NCBI RefSeq assembly: GCF_003003885.1
Contig: NZ_PVWN01000040.1
Coordinates: 1 to 41,398, forward strand
From: Chlorogloea sp. CCALA 695
GTDB lineage: Bacteria; Cyanobacteriota; Cyanobacteriia; Cyanobacteriales; Chroococcidiopsidaceae
DNA: 41,398 nucleotides
Direction: 5' to 3'
The position numbers were made by a program, and so were the translations under genes. Below the pieces are notes generated by a model. That model was given only the letters and a program-made list of their open reading frames with translations. It was not told where the DNA came from and searched no databases. Position 1 is the first letter of the stretch. Every line of letters starts with the position of its first letter. This document shows positions 17,582-25,207 of this stretch, in pieces.

Positions 17582-18451
17582 TCAAACATCACTACTTTTT
17601 GAGGGCTTATGGAAAAATCCCATGTAATGACTACCACTCGGACTAATGACTTCAGTTGCAGTTGGTACATTATGTTGCACCCAAGTCACAAAAACCCCAA
17701 CTCCGATACTCGAAGGAACTCGTATTGATACTTCTCTATAGCCACTTTTCGCTCTCTGTTCTTTTACACTAATCTTGAAAAGCTTACTTACCTTCGTAGG
17801 ATATCCTTGATTATTTAGTCTTTCAATCTCAGATGGTTCTAATTCAGGAAGCCCTAATTTGTAAGCATTTTTGACAAAAACGTAGTACAACAATATATCA
17901 TTTAAAGACGTAGTAAAAGCAATATCACCACTTTCCGTCCTTACTATAGTATTGTTAGATTGCGAAATATTGACTTTTTTAAGTAGTGAAATATCTACAA
18001 TTTTTACTTGTGATACTTTCTTTGTATTTAAGTCTGTTAAATGCAAGTAAACTTTACTTTCTTGCTGCATAGTTACAAAAGACATAAACTCAAAATTTAG
18101 TTTATGATACTTTCGATCTATCCAACTATGACGATGAAAACTAGGAGCAACTGCAACAAGTCGTACTGGAAGTTCATAATTGATCTGCTGCTGAAAAGGT
18201 TTTTCCTCTAACACGCTATGGTAATAACGAGTGAGTTGTTGAATTATGTATCGATCTTCAACATTTTTTAATTCTATTATTACCAATCTATTGTTTTTAT
18301 CTAGTGCTAAAATGTCGCAGACATCACCGGATGCTGCGTATTGTCGTTTTAAAGGCAATAGCTCAAACAAACTATCTAACTGAGTCCAAACAAAGTTTTC
18401 TAGATTATTTTCACTTGCAAACTGCCAACTTTCACCTACTTTTTTCAGCAT
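17582..18451 (-). CDS. PD-(D/E)XK nuclease-like protein (RecB/NucS-like)
   Basis: 289 aa from the ATG at 18451; a TTG start at 18472 is possible. Residues 20-80 carry the nuclease signature: CDILALD with Asp 46, LVIIELKN with Glu 60 and Lys 62, and QLTRY with Gln 72 and Tyr 76. This is the D...ExK...QxxxY pattern of RecB-type nucleases, close to DUF91/NucS-like proteins. The C-terminal two thirds (about 100-289) are unrecognised, with strand-rich segments and a final VGVFVTWVQHNVPTATEV. The gene is AT-rich and lacks HIP1 sites, unlike its neighbours. It lies in the islet after tRNA-Gly. A DNA repair or defence role is an inference. Confidence 0.6.
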   Translation of the reverse strand: MLKKVGESWQFASENNLENFVWTQLDSLFELLPLKRQYAASGDVCDILALDKNNRLVIIELKNVEDRYIIQQLTRYYHSVLEEKPFQQQINYELPVRLVAVAPSFHRHSWIDRKYHKLNFEFMSFVTMQQESKVYLHLTDLNTKKVSQVKIVDISLLKKVNISQSNNTIVRTESGDIAFTTSLNDILLYYVFVKNAYKLGLPELEPSEIERLNNQGYPTKVSKLFKISVKEQRAKSGYREVSIRVPSSIGVGVFVTWVQHNVPTATEVISPSGSHYMGFFHKPSKSSDV

Positions 18452-18570
18452 ATACTTCAAAGACGCTAACAAGCTTGACCAGTAGTTTGTTCAGAGGCAA
18501 TGTACTTTATTATACTCTGTATGGTCTGTATTCTTTGATTTATTAAATCTCCTACCAGTCATAAGATTAA

Positions 18571-18629
18571 GGGACTGACAGGATAAAAGTAGGTGAAAAA
18601 AATTGTTAGTGAAGGCTGTGCGATCGCTA
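18571..18629 (+). pseudogene. remnant copy of the sufU 5' region
   Basis: Bases 18571-18589 match 19141-19159, just upstream of sufU, at 17 of 19 positions. Bases 18603-18629 match 19370-19396, the sufU codons for FVGEGCAIA, at 26 of 27 positions. The two blocks keep the same order and strand but are 32 nt apart instead of 229, so about 200 nt are missing. The second block ends exactly at the stop codon of the minus-strand DUF6887-like gene. This looks like a duplication scar. Confidence 0.65.
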
Positions 18630-18824
18630 CAAGCCTAGTTTTTCTCGAATCGCCCTTTTCGTAACTTCCAAATTCTCTGGAGTATTCGGACAGGGATAGC
18701 TTATGGAAGACAGATTAGTATTTAATCTATCCATCAAAGTGTAAAAAGCTTCTTGATCGTGCCGATTTTTCAAAACATAGATACGCAAATCAGAGGTAAT
18801 CATAGTTGCAAAGTCAGGCTTCAT
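18627..18824 (-). CDS. small DUF6887-like protein
   Basis: 65 aa from the ATG at 18824 (MKPDFATMITSDLRIYVLKN, then RHDQEAFYTLMDRL). The end LEVTKRAIREKLGL is a predicted helix. The pattern fits a widespread cyanobacterial family of very small proteins (DUF6887 as I recall it), usually encoded directly after a DUF6888 gene. Its ATG overlaps the upstream stop codon (ATGA), so translation is probably coupled. Such paired small genes resemble toxin-antitoxin modules, but the function is unproven. Starting at the upstream in-frame ATG (18839) would add five residues and lose the coupling arrangement. Confidence 0.65.
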   Translation of the reverse strand: MKPDFATMITSDLRIYVLKNRHDQEAFYTLMDRLNTNLSSISYPCPNTPENLEVTKRAIREKLGL

Positions 18825-19000
18825 TCTAAAAACCTCCATTCCCCGTTTGGCTCAATTGTAATCTCTATTGCTTCACCTGCTAGTATAACTAACCTGCTAT
18901 CCCGTTCATCCAGCCTCACTAAGTAGATGGGAAGATAGAATCCCGTTAGATCGAGACACACTTGAACGCAACTTACACACTGTTCAACACTTGGAAAAAT
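18821..19000 (-). CDS. small DUF6888-like protein with apparent AUU start
   Basis: 59 codons end at TGA (18823-18821), overlapping the next gene by 4 nt. The product contains PSVEQCVSCVQVCLDLTGFY, then LPIYLVRLDERDSRLVILAG and EAIEITIEPNGEWRFLE. This fits small DUF6888-like cyanobacterial proteins, which usually begin MP followed by a similar polar stretch. No ATG, GTG or TTG lies at the expected place. The codon before Phe-Pro is ATT (19000-18998), and a perfect AAGGAG sits 6 nt upstream of it (19012-19007). An AUU start is therefore likely. The other reading is a gene that has lost its start codon. The first GTG, at codon 14, would remove conserved residues. Confidence 0.65.
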   Translation of the reverse strand: MFPSVEQCVSCVQVCLDLTGFYLPIYLVRLDERDSRLVILAGEAIEITIEPNGEWRFLE

Positions 19001-19006
19001 AAATAG

Positions 19007-19012
19007 CTCCTT
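19007..19012 (-). promoter_or_regulatory. Shine-Dalgarno site supporting an AUU start
   Basis: AAGGAG on the minus strand lies 6 nt before the ATT at 19000. The spacing is ideal for initiation there, and no standard start codon follows within range. Confidence 0.55.
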
Positions 19013-19182
19013 GCCTTTACTTGGTTTATTAAATGTAATCTAGCATCAGTAGTAAATGCGATCGCCTGTTTACAAATACAAGAGTAAAAAACTTTTTTAT
19101 ACCAGAACAACAACAAATAAATTGCCTGTTACGAATTTAGGGGACTGATAGGATAGAAGAATAATGTCTTGATTATGCAAAT

Positions 19183-19647
19183 ATGGCTTTAAGCAATGTC
19201 CGCGATTTATATCAGCAGGTAATTTTAGAACACTACAAAAAACCGCGTCATAAAGGGCAAACAAGTCCTGTACACCGCCAGCAACGCGGACACAACCCTT
19301 CTTGTGGCGATACGATTGAACTAACCGTACAGCTAAACGAAACGGGCGATCGCATTGAAGACGTAAAGTTTGTTGGTGAAGGCTGTGCGATCGCTATGGC
19401 TTCAGCAGACTTAATGGCGGATGCTTTACGCGGAAAGCAAGTAGACGAAGCTTTGGCAATGGTGAAACGCTTTCAAGGCATGATGAAAGGTGAAGATGAG
19501 TTTCCCAAAGAATTAAGGAAACTAAATGTTATGCAAGGCGTAGCTCAATTTCCGGTCAGAATTAAGTGTGCTAACCTCTCTTGGCATACAATCAAAGCTG
19601 CTTTGGAAAACGATCAATCCCAAGCTATCAGCAACGAACAAGAGTAA
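19183..19647 (+). CDS. sufU: SufU-type Fe-S scaffold/sulfur-transfer protein
   Basis: 154 aa, standard length. The zinc or cluster ligands are present: NPSCGD (Cys 41, Asp 43), GEGCAIA (Cys 68) and RIKCANLSW (Cys 129). The insertion GMMKGEDEFPKELRKLNVMQ before the last Cys is typical of SufU rather than IscU. SufU accepts sulfur from the cysteine desulfurase SufS for Fe-S cluster assembly. It starts a tight operon with ycf51 (9 nt), the dehydrogenase and the aminotransferase. A partial copy of its sequence lies about 570-770 nt upstream. Confidence 0.92.
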   Translation: MALSNVRDLYQQVILEHYKKPRHKGQTSPVHRQQRGHNPSCGDTIELTVQLNETGDRIEDVKFVGEGCAIAMASADLMADALRGKQVDEALAMVKRFQGMMKGEDEFPKELRKLNVMQGVAQFPVRIKCANLSWHTIKAALENDQSQAISNEQE

Positions 19648-19656
19648 ATTAAGTCA

Positions 19657-20178
19657 ATGCTAAGTACAGCTACTTTTCTCACCATTGCCCAATGGGTAGG
19701 TATTACAACTTTATTCTGTGCTTTTTTAGCAGTATTAGGTTTTAGATTTCAATGGGCGGCTAGGTTTCAGCTAGTCGGCGTTACAGGTTTTTTTGGTGTA
19801 CTTACGGGGGGCTTATTTGCTTTAAGCTTAGTCCCTATTATGCGAACAGTAGTACCGGGAGCAGTAAAGTTTGCTAGAGTTTACGACGCTGGCTCAAATC
19901 AAGCTGTAATTTCTGTAGCGCCCACTATTACCGAAACTGAGCTAGAAGCAACCTTGCGTCAAGCTGCCGGAAACTTGTATTCTTATGGTCGATTGGGGCG
20001 AGAGGAGGATAAACTAATTATCCGGGCTAGAACTATTATTCATCCTCAAAAAGGAATGTCAAAGCCCCTATATATTGGGCAAGTCAAGCGCAGCCTTGTA
20101 AATAAAGAAGACTCCCAAATGCAGATTGAGATTTTCCCTGATAAATTTGCTCAATTACCTAAACCTGATGTCCGGTAA
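19657..20178 (+). CDS. ycf51: Ycf51-like (DUF2518) membrane protein
   Basis: 173 aa. Two N-terminal membrane spans (about 8-30 and 38-62, the second GVTGFFGVLTGGLFALSLVP) are followed by a soluble domain of about 110 residues (SVAPTITETELEATLRQAAG, then NLYSYGRLG). This is the pattern of Ycf51, found in cyanobacteria and red-lineage plastids and of unknown function. It lies 9 nt after sufU and 6 nt before the dehydrogenase, so it is almost certainly co-transcribed with both. Confidence 0.85.
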   Translation: MLSTATFLTIAQWVGITTLFCAFLAVLGFRFQWAARFQLVGVTGFFGVLTGGLFALSLVPIMRTVVPGAVKFARVYDAGSNQAVISVAPTITETELEATLRQAAGNLYSYGRLGREEDKLIIRARTIIHPQKGMSKPLYIGQVKRSLVNKEDSQMQIEIFPDKFAQLPKPDVR

Positions 20179-20184
20179 AAGTCG

Positions 20185-21339
20185 ATGAACCAAGCCTTAA
20201 ACTCTGCAATTTTTACTCTTAGTGTCGCCCCAGCTAAAGTATTACGCGGCGATCGCATTCTAGAACAAGCTGGAAACGCGATCGCATTTTTAGGTAATCG
20301 TCCCCTGATTGTCGGAGGCGATCGCACTTTAAAAGCCACATTACCCCGCTTGCAGAGTGTTTTAGCAGCCCAAAAACTTGACGCAAGTACCGCAAACTAC
20401 GGATCTGATTGTAGTGAGGCGGGTTTAGCTACGATGCGCGCAGCCGTGAAAGCCCATCAAGCAGATTTAATTATTGGTGTCGGTGGTGGTAAGGCTTTGG
20501 ATGCGGCAAAGCTATTAGCTTATCAGTGTCATTTGCCCGTAGTGACAATTCCTACCAGTGCGGCTACTTGTGCGGCGTGGACAGCACTATCTAATGTTTA
20601 TTCCGAGGAAGGGGCATTTTTGTACGATGTCAGCCTCGAAAATTGTCCTGATTTACTATTGCTTGATTACGATTTAATTGCTACTGCTCCTTCTTATACA
20701 TTAGTAGCAGGAATTGGAGATGCGATCGCTAAATGGTACGAAGCTTCAGTTAGTAGCGGCAACTCTGAACAAACTTTGATTGTTGCTGCTGTACAGCAAG
20801 CGAGAGTATTGAGAGATATCTTATTTCAAAAATCCGCCGCCGCTTTGCAATCTCCTGGGAGCGCTGTATGGAAGGAGGTGGTAGACGCAACAGTGTTATT
20901 AGCGGGGGTAATTGGTGGGCTAGGAGGCGCAGAATGTCGGACAGTAGCCGCCCATGCCGTTCATAATGGTTTAACTCATTTACCAGTACATAGCAGCATT
21001 CACGGCGAAAAAGTTGCTTTTGGGATTTTGGTACAGTTGCGTTTAGAAGAAATGGTACAAGGAAATCAATTAGCCGCGACTTCAAGGCAACAGCTATTAA
21101 AGTTTTATACAGAAATTGGATTGCCCCAAAAACTAAGCGATTTAGGACTAGAAAATATTAGTTTAAAAGAGTTAGAACAAGCGGCAGAATTAGCTTTATT
21201 ACCAAAATCTGACATTCATCGCTTGCCTTTTAAAGTCGCTGTAGAACAACTCCTAGCGGCAATGGTTTCGACAACTGCACCGACTAACAATAAAGACTCC
21301 CTCAACCCTATCTGCATCAATGAGGAGGTCAAAAAATGA
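20185..21339 (+). CDS. GldA-like iron-containing alcohol/polyol dehydrogenase
   Basis: 384 aa. It has the iron-dependent dehydrogenase fold: NAD(P)-binding GVGGGKALDAAK (about residues 95-106), VVTIPTSAATCAAWTALSNV, ATAPSYTLVAGIGDAIAKWY with the first metal-ligand Asp, and histidine-rich VAAHAVHNGLTHLPVHSSIHGE for the other ligands. The closest known activity is glycerol dehydrogenase, but cyanobacterial members are mostly uncharacterised, so the substrate is open. The stop overlaps the next start by 4 nt (ATGA), which points to coupled translation with the aminotransferase. Confidence 0.85.
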   Translation: MNQALNSAIFTLSVAPAKVLRGDRILEQAGNAIAFLGNRPLIVGGDRTLKATLPRLQSVLAAQKLDASTANYGSDCSEAGLATMRAAVKAHQADLIIGVGGGKALDAAKLLAYQCHLPVVTIPTSAATCAAWTALSNVYSEEGAFLYDVSLENCPDLLLLDYDLIATAPSYTLVAGIGDAIAKWYEASVSSGNSEQTLIVAAVQQARVLRDILFQKSAAALQSPGSAVWKEVVDATVLLAGVIGGLGGAECRTVAAHAVHNGLTHLPVHSSIHGEKVAFGILVQLRLEEMVQGNQLAATSRQQLLKFYTEIGLPQKLSDLGLENISLKELEQAAELALLPKSDIHRLPFKVAVEQLLAAMVSTTAPTNNKDSLNPICINEEVKK

Positions 21340-22532
21340 GTTTAAGTTGGATTAGTCCCGCCGATCGCATTCAATCGTTACCGCCCTATGTATTTGCGCG
21401 TTTAGACGAACTAAAAGCCAAAGCTAGAGAACAAGGGTTAGATTTAATTGACTTGGGGATGGGCAACCCCGACGGCGCTACACCTCAGCCAATTGTAGAC
21501 GCTGCGATTTCTGCCATGCAAAATCCGGCAAATCATGGCTACCCTCCTTTTGAAGGTACGGCTAATTTTCGTCGCGCTATTACTAATTGGTATCATCGCC
21601 GCTATGATGTCAAACTCGATCCTGATAGCGAAGCCTTGCCTTTAATAGGTTCTAAGGAAGGATTAACCCATTTGGCGATCGCTTATATCAATCCGGGTGA
21701 CTTAGTTTTAGTTCCCAGCCCTGCCTATCCCGCTCATTTTCGCGGCCCTTTAATTGCGGGCGGTAAGGTTCACAGCTTGATTCTTAAGCCGGAAAATGAC
21801 TGGTTAATCGATCTAGCCGCTATTCCTGATGCTGTAGCAAAGCAAGCAAAAATTCTTTATTTCAACTATCCCAGCAACCCCACCGCCGCCACTGCACCGC
21901 GCGAGTTTTTTGAGGAGATTGTAGCATTTGCTCGTAAGTACGAAATTCTTTTAGTTCATGACTTGTGTTATGCCGAATTAGCTTTTGATGGCTATCAGCC
22001 CACTAGCTTACTTGAAATTCCCGGCGCAAAAGATATTAGTGTCGAGTTTCATACTCTATCAAAAACCTACAATATGGCAGGTTGGCGAGTAGGTTTTGTT
22101 GTAGGCAATCGCCATATTATTCAAGGACTAAGGACGCTAAAAACTAACTTAGATTACGGCATTTTTGCGGCTTTGCAAACCGCCGCCGAAACTGCTTTGC
22201 AATTACCCGATTCTTACTTGCACGAAGTTCAAAACCGTTACATTCGCCGCCGCGATTTTTTAATTGCGGGATTAGGGGAACTAGGCTGGAATATTCCCAA
22301 AACCAAAGCAACAATGTATTTATGGATTCCTTGTCCAGTGGGGATAGGTTCTACAGATTTTGCGCTTTCGGTATTGCAGCAAACGGGAGTAGTTCTCACC
22401 CCTGGAAATGCCTTTGGGATAGGGGGAGAAGGTTATGTCAGAATTAGCTTAATTGCCGAATGCGATCGCTTGGCGGAAGTTTTGCAGCGCTTTAAACAAG
22501 CTAATATCTGCTATTCAATGGTGAATATTTAG
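21336..22532 (+). CDS. class I/II PLP-dependent aminotransferase (aspartate or LL-DAP type)
   Basis: 398 aa. The PLP-lysine motif HTLSKTYNMAGWRVGF (Lys near residue 242), GSKEGLTHLAIAYINPGD, FNYPSNPTAATAP and the arginine in GEGYVRISLI place it with fold-type I aspartate and LL-diaminopimelate aminotransferases. Close cyanobacterial homologues are annotated either way. The substrate cannot be decided from sequence. Start ATG at 21336, preceded by GGAGG, overlaps the dehydrogenase stop. The pairing suggests that the two act on related carbon skeletons, which is an inference. Confidence 0.85.
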   Translation: MSLSWISPADRIQSLPPYVFARLDELKAKAREQGLDLIDLGMGNPDGATPQPIVDAAISAMQNPANHGYPPFEGTANFRRAITNWYHRRYDVKLDPDSEALPLIGSKEGLTHLAIAYINPGDLVLVPSPAYPAHFRGPLIAGGKVHSLILKPENDWLIDLAAIPDAVAKQAKILYFNYPSNPTAATAPREFFEEIVAFARKYEILLVHDLCYAELAFDGYQPTSLLEIPGAKDISVEFHTLSKTYNMAGWRVGFVVGNRHIIQGLRTLKTNLDYGIFAALQTAAETALQLPDSYLHEVQNRYIRRRDFLIAGLGELGWNIPKTKATMYLWIPCPVGIGSTDFALSVLQQTGVVLTPGNAFGIGGEGYVRISLIAECDRLAEVLQRFKQANICYSMVNI

Positions 22533-22537
22533 CCCTG

Positions 22538-22927
22538 TTATCGCTGCGGAGATATAAAGATAAAACTGCTAACCTCTGACGCTGGGCAGCTTGCAAGGTT
22601 AGCTAAATTCACTTTTCTATTTTTGTTATTAATGTCATCAATATAGGTATAAGCTAAATCGATATTGCTATTGTTAACTTGTACACCCCAGTAAGATTGA
22701 TATCCTACTGTTCCCGCCGAAACAGAGTTTATTTTGAGGGTTTCAGGAATAGTATCGCCACAAGGTTCGCATAACTGGTAAATAGTTTGACCTTCTTCTA
22801 AGCGAGACACCGCAGCTATTGCTTGCTGCTTGCTCGTGTAGGCGCATTGATCGGCATATACCGCCGATCCTATGAGGGTAAATCCAAATCCTAAAGAAAC
22901 TACATTAAATATTTTTTTGATTGTCAT
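22538..22927 (-). CDS. secreted small protein of unknown function
   Basis: 129 aa from the ATG at 22927; an in-frame GTG at 22939 is less likely. A signal peptide is clear: TIKKIFNVVSLGFGFTLIGS with cleavage after AVYA. The mature part has four cysteines (DQCAY, QLCEPCG, NLASCPA), fitting periplasmic disulfides, and the recurring IDLAYTYIDDIN. I recognise no family. It ends 5 nt from the convergent aminotransferase. Confidence 0.65.
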   Translation of the reverse strand: MTIKKIFNVVSLGFGFTLIGSAVYADQCAYTSKQQAIAAVSRLEEGQTIYQLCEPCGDTIPETLKINSVSAGTVGYQSYWGVQVNNSNIDLAYTYIDDINNKNRKVNLANLASCPASEVSSFIFISPQR

Positions 22928-23055
22928 AAATTTAACCACAAGTATTTTACTTACATAGACTGTGGCTAATAAATTATAGTTCCAAGCTTTTAGACTAAGC
23001 TAACGCTTATAAAATAGTTAATTTAATTTTCAATTCTTAATTTATTTAGCCAAAA

Positions 23056-23108
23056 ATGCTAGATGCGTTATCAAAAACTTTGAAGCGCGATTACGCAAAG
23101 CCTAGCAT
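23056..23108. repeat. 53-nt fold-back element
   Basis: ATGCTAG (23056-23062) and CTAGCAT (23102-23108) are exact inverted ends. Inside them TGCGTTATC pairs imperfectly with GATTACGCA, so most of the 53 nt can fold back. The right arm AAGCGCGATTACGCAAAGC (23083-23101) recurs at 33856-33874 with one mismatch. This fits a REP-like or small palindromic repeat. The rest of the 22928-23127 gap shows nothing else I can support. Confidence 0.55.
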
Positions 23109-23127
23109 CCACTCCAATTTATCGCTA

Positions 23128-23457
23128 TTAGTTAGGTGGACACGGTATCATTGCCACATCGCCAAACCGAATTTGCAACTTTGGCCCAGAAGGAGCAATT
23201 CGCATTACTACTCCGTCTACAACAGGTACTTGAGAAATACGTTGCTCGTCTACATAAGTACCATTTGCACCCTTATTAATAATTTCCCAATTTCCATTGC
23301 TTTCTCGTAATTCAACGTGCAAGCGCGAAACTACAGAACTGTATAAGACAACTTCATTCTCTTTTGCTCTGCCAATCCGAATTAAAGATTTGTCGTTGAA
23401 TTGCCAACTTTGCATTGGAGCAGAGTTTTGAGGATGCAAAAGCATTAATGTAATCAC
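23128..23457 (-). CDS. single FHA-domain protein
   Basis: 109 aa starting at a GTG (23457); the first ATG is four codons later. The FHA fold is nearly the whole protein: IRIGRAKENEVVL (GR motif), VVSRLHVELRE (SxxH) and GANGTYVDEQRI (NGT). FHA domains bind phosphothreonine. It lies 22 nt after another FHA gene, and the two probably form an operon. A Ser/Thr kinase at 9044 is in the same window, but a partnership is not shown. Confidence 0.88.
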   Translation of the reverse strand: MITLMLLHPQNSAPMQSWQFNDKSLIRIGRAKENEVVLYSSVVSRLHVELRESNGNWEIINKGANGTYVDEQRISQVPVVDGVVMRIAPSGPKLQIRFGDVAMIPCPPN

Positions 23458-23479
23458 GTTGCCAGTATTTTAAAAATTA

Positions 23480-24253
23480 CTAAGAAATTTGAAATAGGAA
23501 AGTTACTAAGTCCCCCTTACCTAACGCAATGCGATCGCCTGCGCGCAAGCGATGACGGTTACCATGAGGCAAAGGCAGGTTATTAACATAAGTACCATTA
23601 GCGCTGCCTACATCTTCAATGTAATAAGTATCTCCTTCTACCCGAATATCGGCATGAACCCGTGAAACAATTTCCGAATTGGGAAAGCCAGACACGTCAA
23701 CATCTGGAGGAATGCGATCATTTTGCTTGCCCATATGGACTACCGATAAATTTGGCGGTAATTCAATCAATGTATCGGTTTGAATGTGCAGCAACCGCGC
23801 GTGCTGTTGCTGTAATTGAGTTGTAGAACTTGGCTTAGATGTTGCCATTTCTACGGGTGGAACTATAGGGGCAGTTTGTGCCTCTATAGGCTGTGGAGTT
23901 AATGGTTCTTCTATAACAGACATCATTGGTGGTTTTGACACCTCTTTTGCTGCTACAGGCATTGCTTCAGTTTGATTATTATTAGTAACTAAAGGCTCTG
24001 GTTGCACGAGTGGATCTAAAGCCATCAAATCGGGCATTGGCGAAGTGATATCTGTAGCAATACTTGGTTCCATTTCTGTGGCAACACTAGCCGTTGTTAA
24101 GTTAGAACCACACTGACCGCAAAAAGTCGCATCAGACTGAACTTCTGCCGCGCAATTGGGGCAATTTGTCATAGTTGGTAAAGGAGTATAACAAGCTTCG
24201 CACGATTGTGCGCCTTCGGGGTTGGAGTGATTGCAGTTAGGGCAGACGGTCAT
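23480..24253 (-). CDS. double zinc-ribbon plus FHA-domain protein
   Basis: 257 aa. The N-terminus has two CxxC-type ribbons (CPNCNHSNPEGAQSCEAC and CPNCAAEVQSDATFCGQC, residues 4-49). A disordered Pro/Ala/Glu-rich linker spans about 50-150. A C-terminal FHA domain follows, with VVHMGKQNDRIPPDVDVSGF, IVSRVHADIRVEG and VGSANGTYVNNLPL. FHA proteins with zinc ribbons are common in cyanobacteria, probably as phosphothreonine readers in kinase signalling. It is upstream of, and probably co-transcribed with, the single-FHA gene. Confidence 0.88.
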   Translation of the reverse strand: MTVCPNCNHSNPEGAQSCEACYTPLPTMTNCPNCAAEVQSDATFCGQCGSNLTTASVATEMEPSIATDITSPMPDLMALDPLVQPEPLVTNNNQTEAMPVAAKEVSKPPMMSVIEEPLTPQPIEAQTAPIVPPVEMATSKPSSTTQLQQQHARLLHIQTDTLIELPPNLSVVHMGKQNDRIPPDVDVSGFPNSEIVSRVHADIRVEGDTYYIEDVGSANGTYVNNLPLPHGNRHRLRAGDRIALGKGDLVTFLFQIS

Positions 24254-24369
24254 AAATGGGATATGAATAAAAGAACAACTTTCACTTATTGCCGGGGAGA
24301 AAGATAATATTTCTACCCCATTTAAGTTTTAGCCTGACAACTTACCATCAGGTGGTAATAATTATTTTA

Positions 24370-25101
24370 TTATGCGCTCTTTGAGGGCAATTCTTGACCT
24401 GCGGCCCCGTCGAGCAGCCACCAGAGCTTACCTTGAGGTTGAATTAAGCGGCTGGGATAATTATTAGCATCGGCTACGGGAGCAAAAATTTGTGTTAAAG
24501 CCGATCTTTTGCTTGCTCCGGCAACTAAAAATATTACGTCACGAGCTTTATTAATTAGAGGATACGTGAAGGTAATTCGCGGCTGTCCATCTTTATTTCC
24601 TACAGTAACAGCGCGATCGCTCACTTTCAAAGCTGCGGTATGGGGAAACAATGACGCTGTATGCCCATCATCTCCAATCCCTAGCAAAATGATGTCTAAT
24701 ACTGGTAGTTCGCCGGGGGAAAGTTGAAAAAACTCTACTAATTCTTGCTCGTACTGGCTGGCGGCGGCGGCGGGATCAACTTCACTTGTTCTTATAGGGT
24801 GGATATTGGTAGCGGGAATTGGGACTTTATTTAGCCAAGCAGTACGCGCCATCAATTGATTGCTGTCTGGATGCTCTGGGGGTACATAGCGTTCGTCACC
24901 CCAAAAAACATGAATTTTATCCCAAGGTAACGGCTGCTTAGAAATCGCTTCGTAGAGGGGTTTGGGCGTACTTCCTCCGGCTAGAGCGATCGCGCACATT
25001 CCTCGCTCGGCAATAGCTGTATTGATGCGCTCAAGAACAATTGCTAAACTGCGTTCAATCAGCGATTCTAAGCTTGGTAAAACTTCAACTATTTTTTCCA
25101 T
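24370..25101 (-). CDS. pgl: 6-phosphogluconolactonase
   Basis: 243 aa from the ATG at 25101, preceded by the purine-rich GGGCAAGAA. An in-frame TTG at 25131 would add ten unlikely residues. The family signatures are IALAGGSTPKPLYEAIS, VFWGDERYVPPEHPDSN and LLGIGDDGHTASLFPHT. The enzyme hydrolyses 6-phosphogluconolactone in the oxidative pentose phosphate pathway, which supplies NADPH in the dark. It is alone on its strand between the FHA genes and a divergent glycosyltransferase. Confidence 0.95.
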   Translation of the reverse strand: MEKIVEVLPSLESLIERSLAIVLERINTAIAERGMCAIALAGGSTPKPLYEAISKQPLPWDKIHVFWGDERYVPPEHPDSNQLMARTAWLNKVPIPATNIHPIRTSEVDPAAAASQYEQELVEFFQLSPGELPVLDIILLGIGDDGHTASLFPHTAALKVSDRAVTVGNKDGQPRITFTYPLINKARDVIFLVAGASKRSALTQIFAPVADANNYPSRLIQPQGKLWWLLDGAAGQELPSKSA

Positions 25102-25207
25102 TTCTTGCCCATCACTTCTATCATTTAGCAAGACCTACCGAAGTTATCATATTTTTTATTAGTTTACTCGTAGCTACAATAGCAAAAATTTCCAATTTAT
25201 CAATACT

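Noticed and set aside
17263-19182. Integrated element with att sites at tRNA-Gly
   Set aside because: I found no integrase gene and no repeated copy of the tRNA 3' end before sufU. An islet is still possible, but site-specific integration is not supported.
23056-23310. Plus-strand ORF of 84 aa overlapping the FHA gene
   Set aside because: It starts in the fold-back repeat and runs antisense to the FHA gene with no recognisable features.
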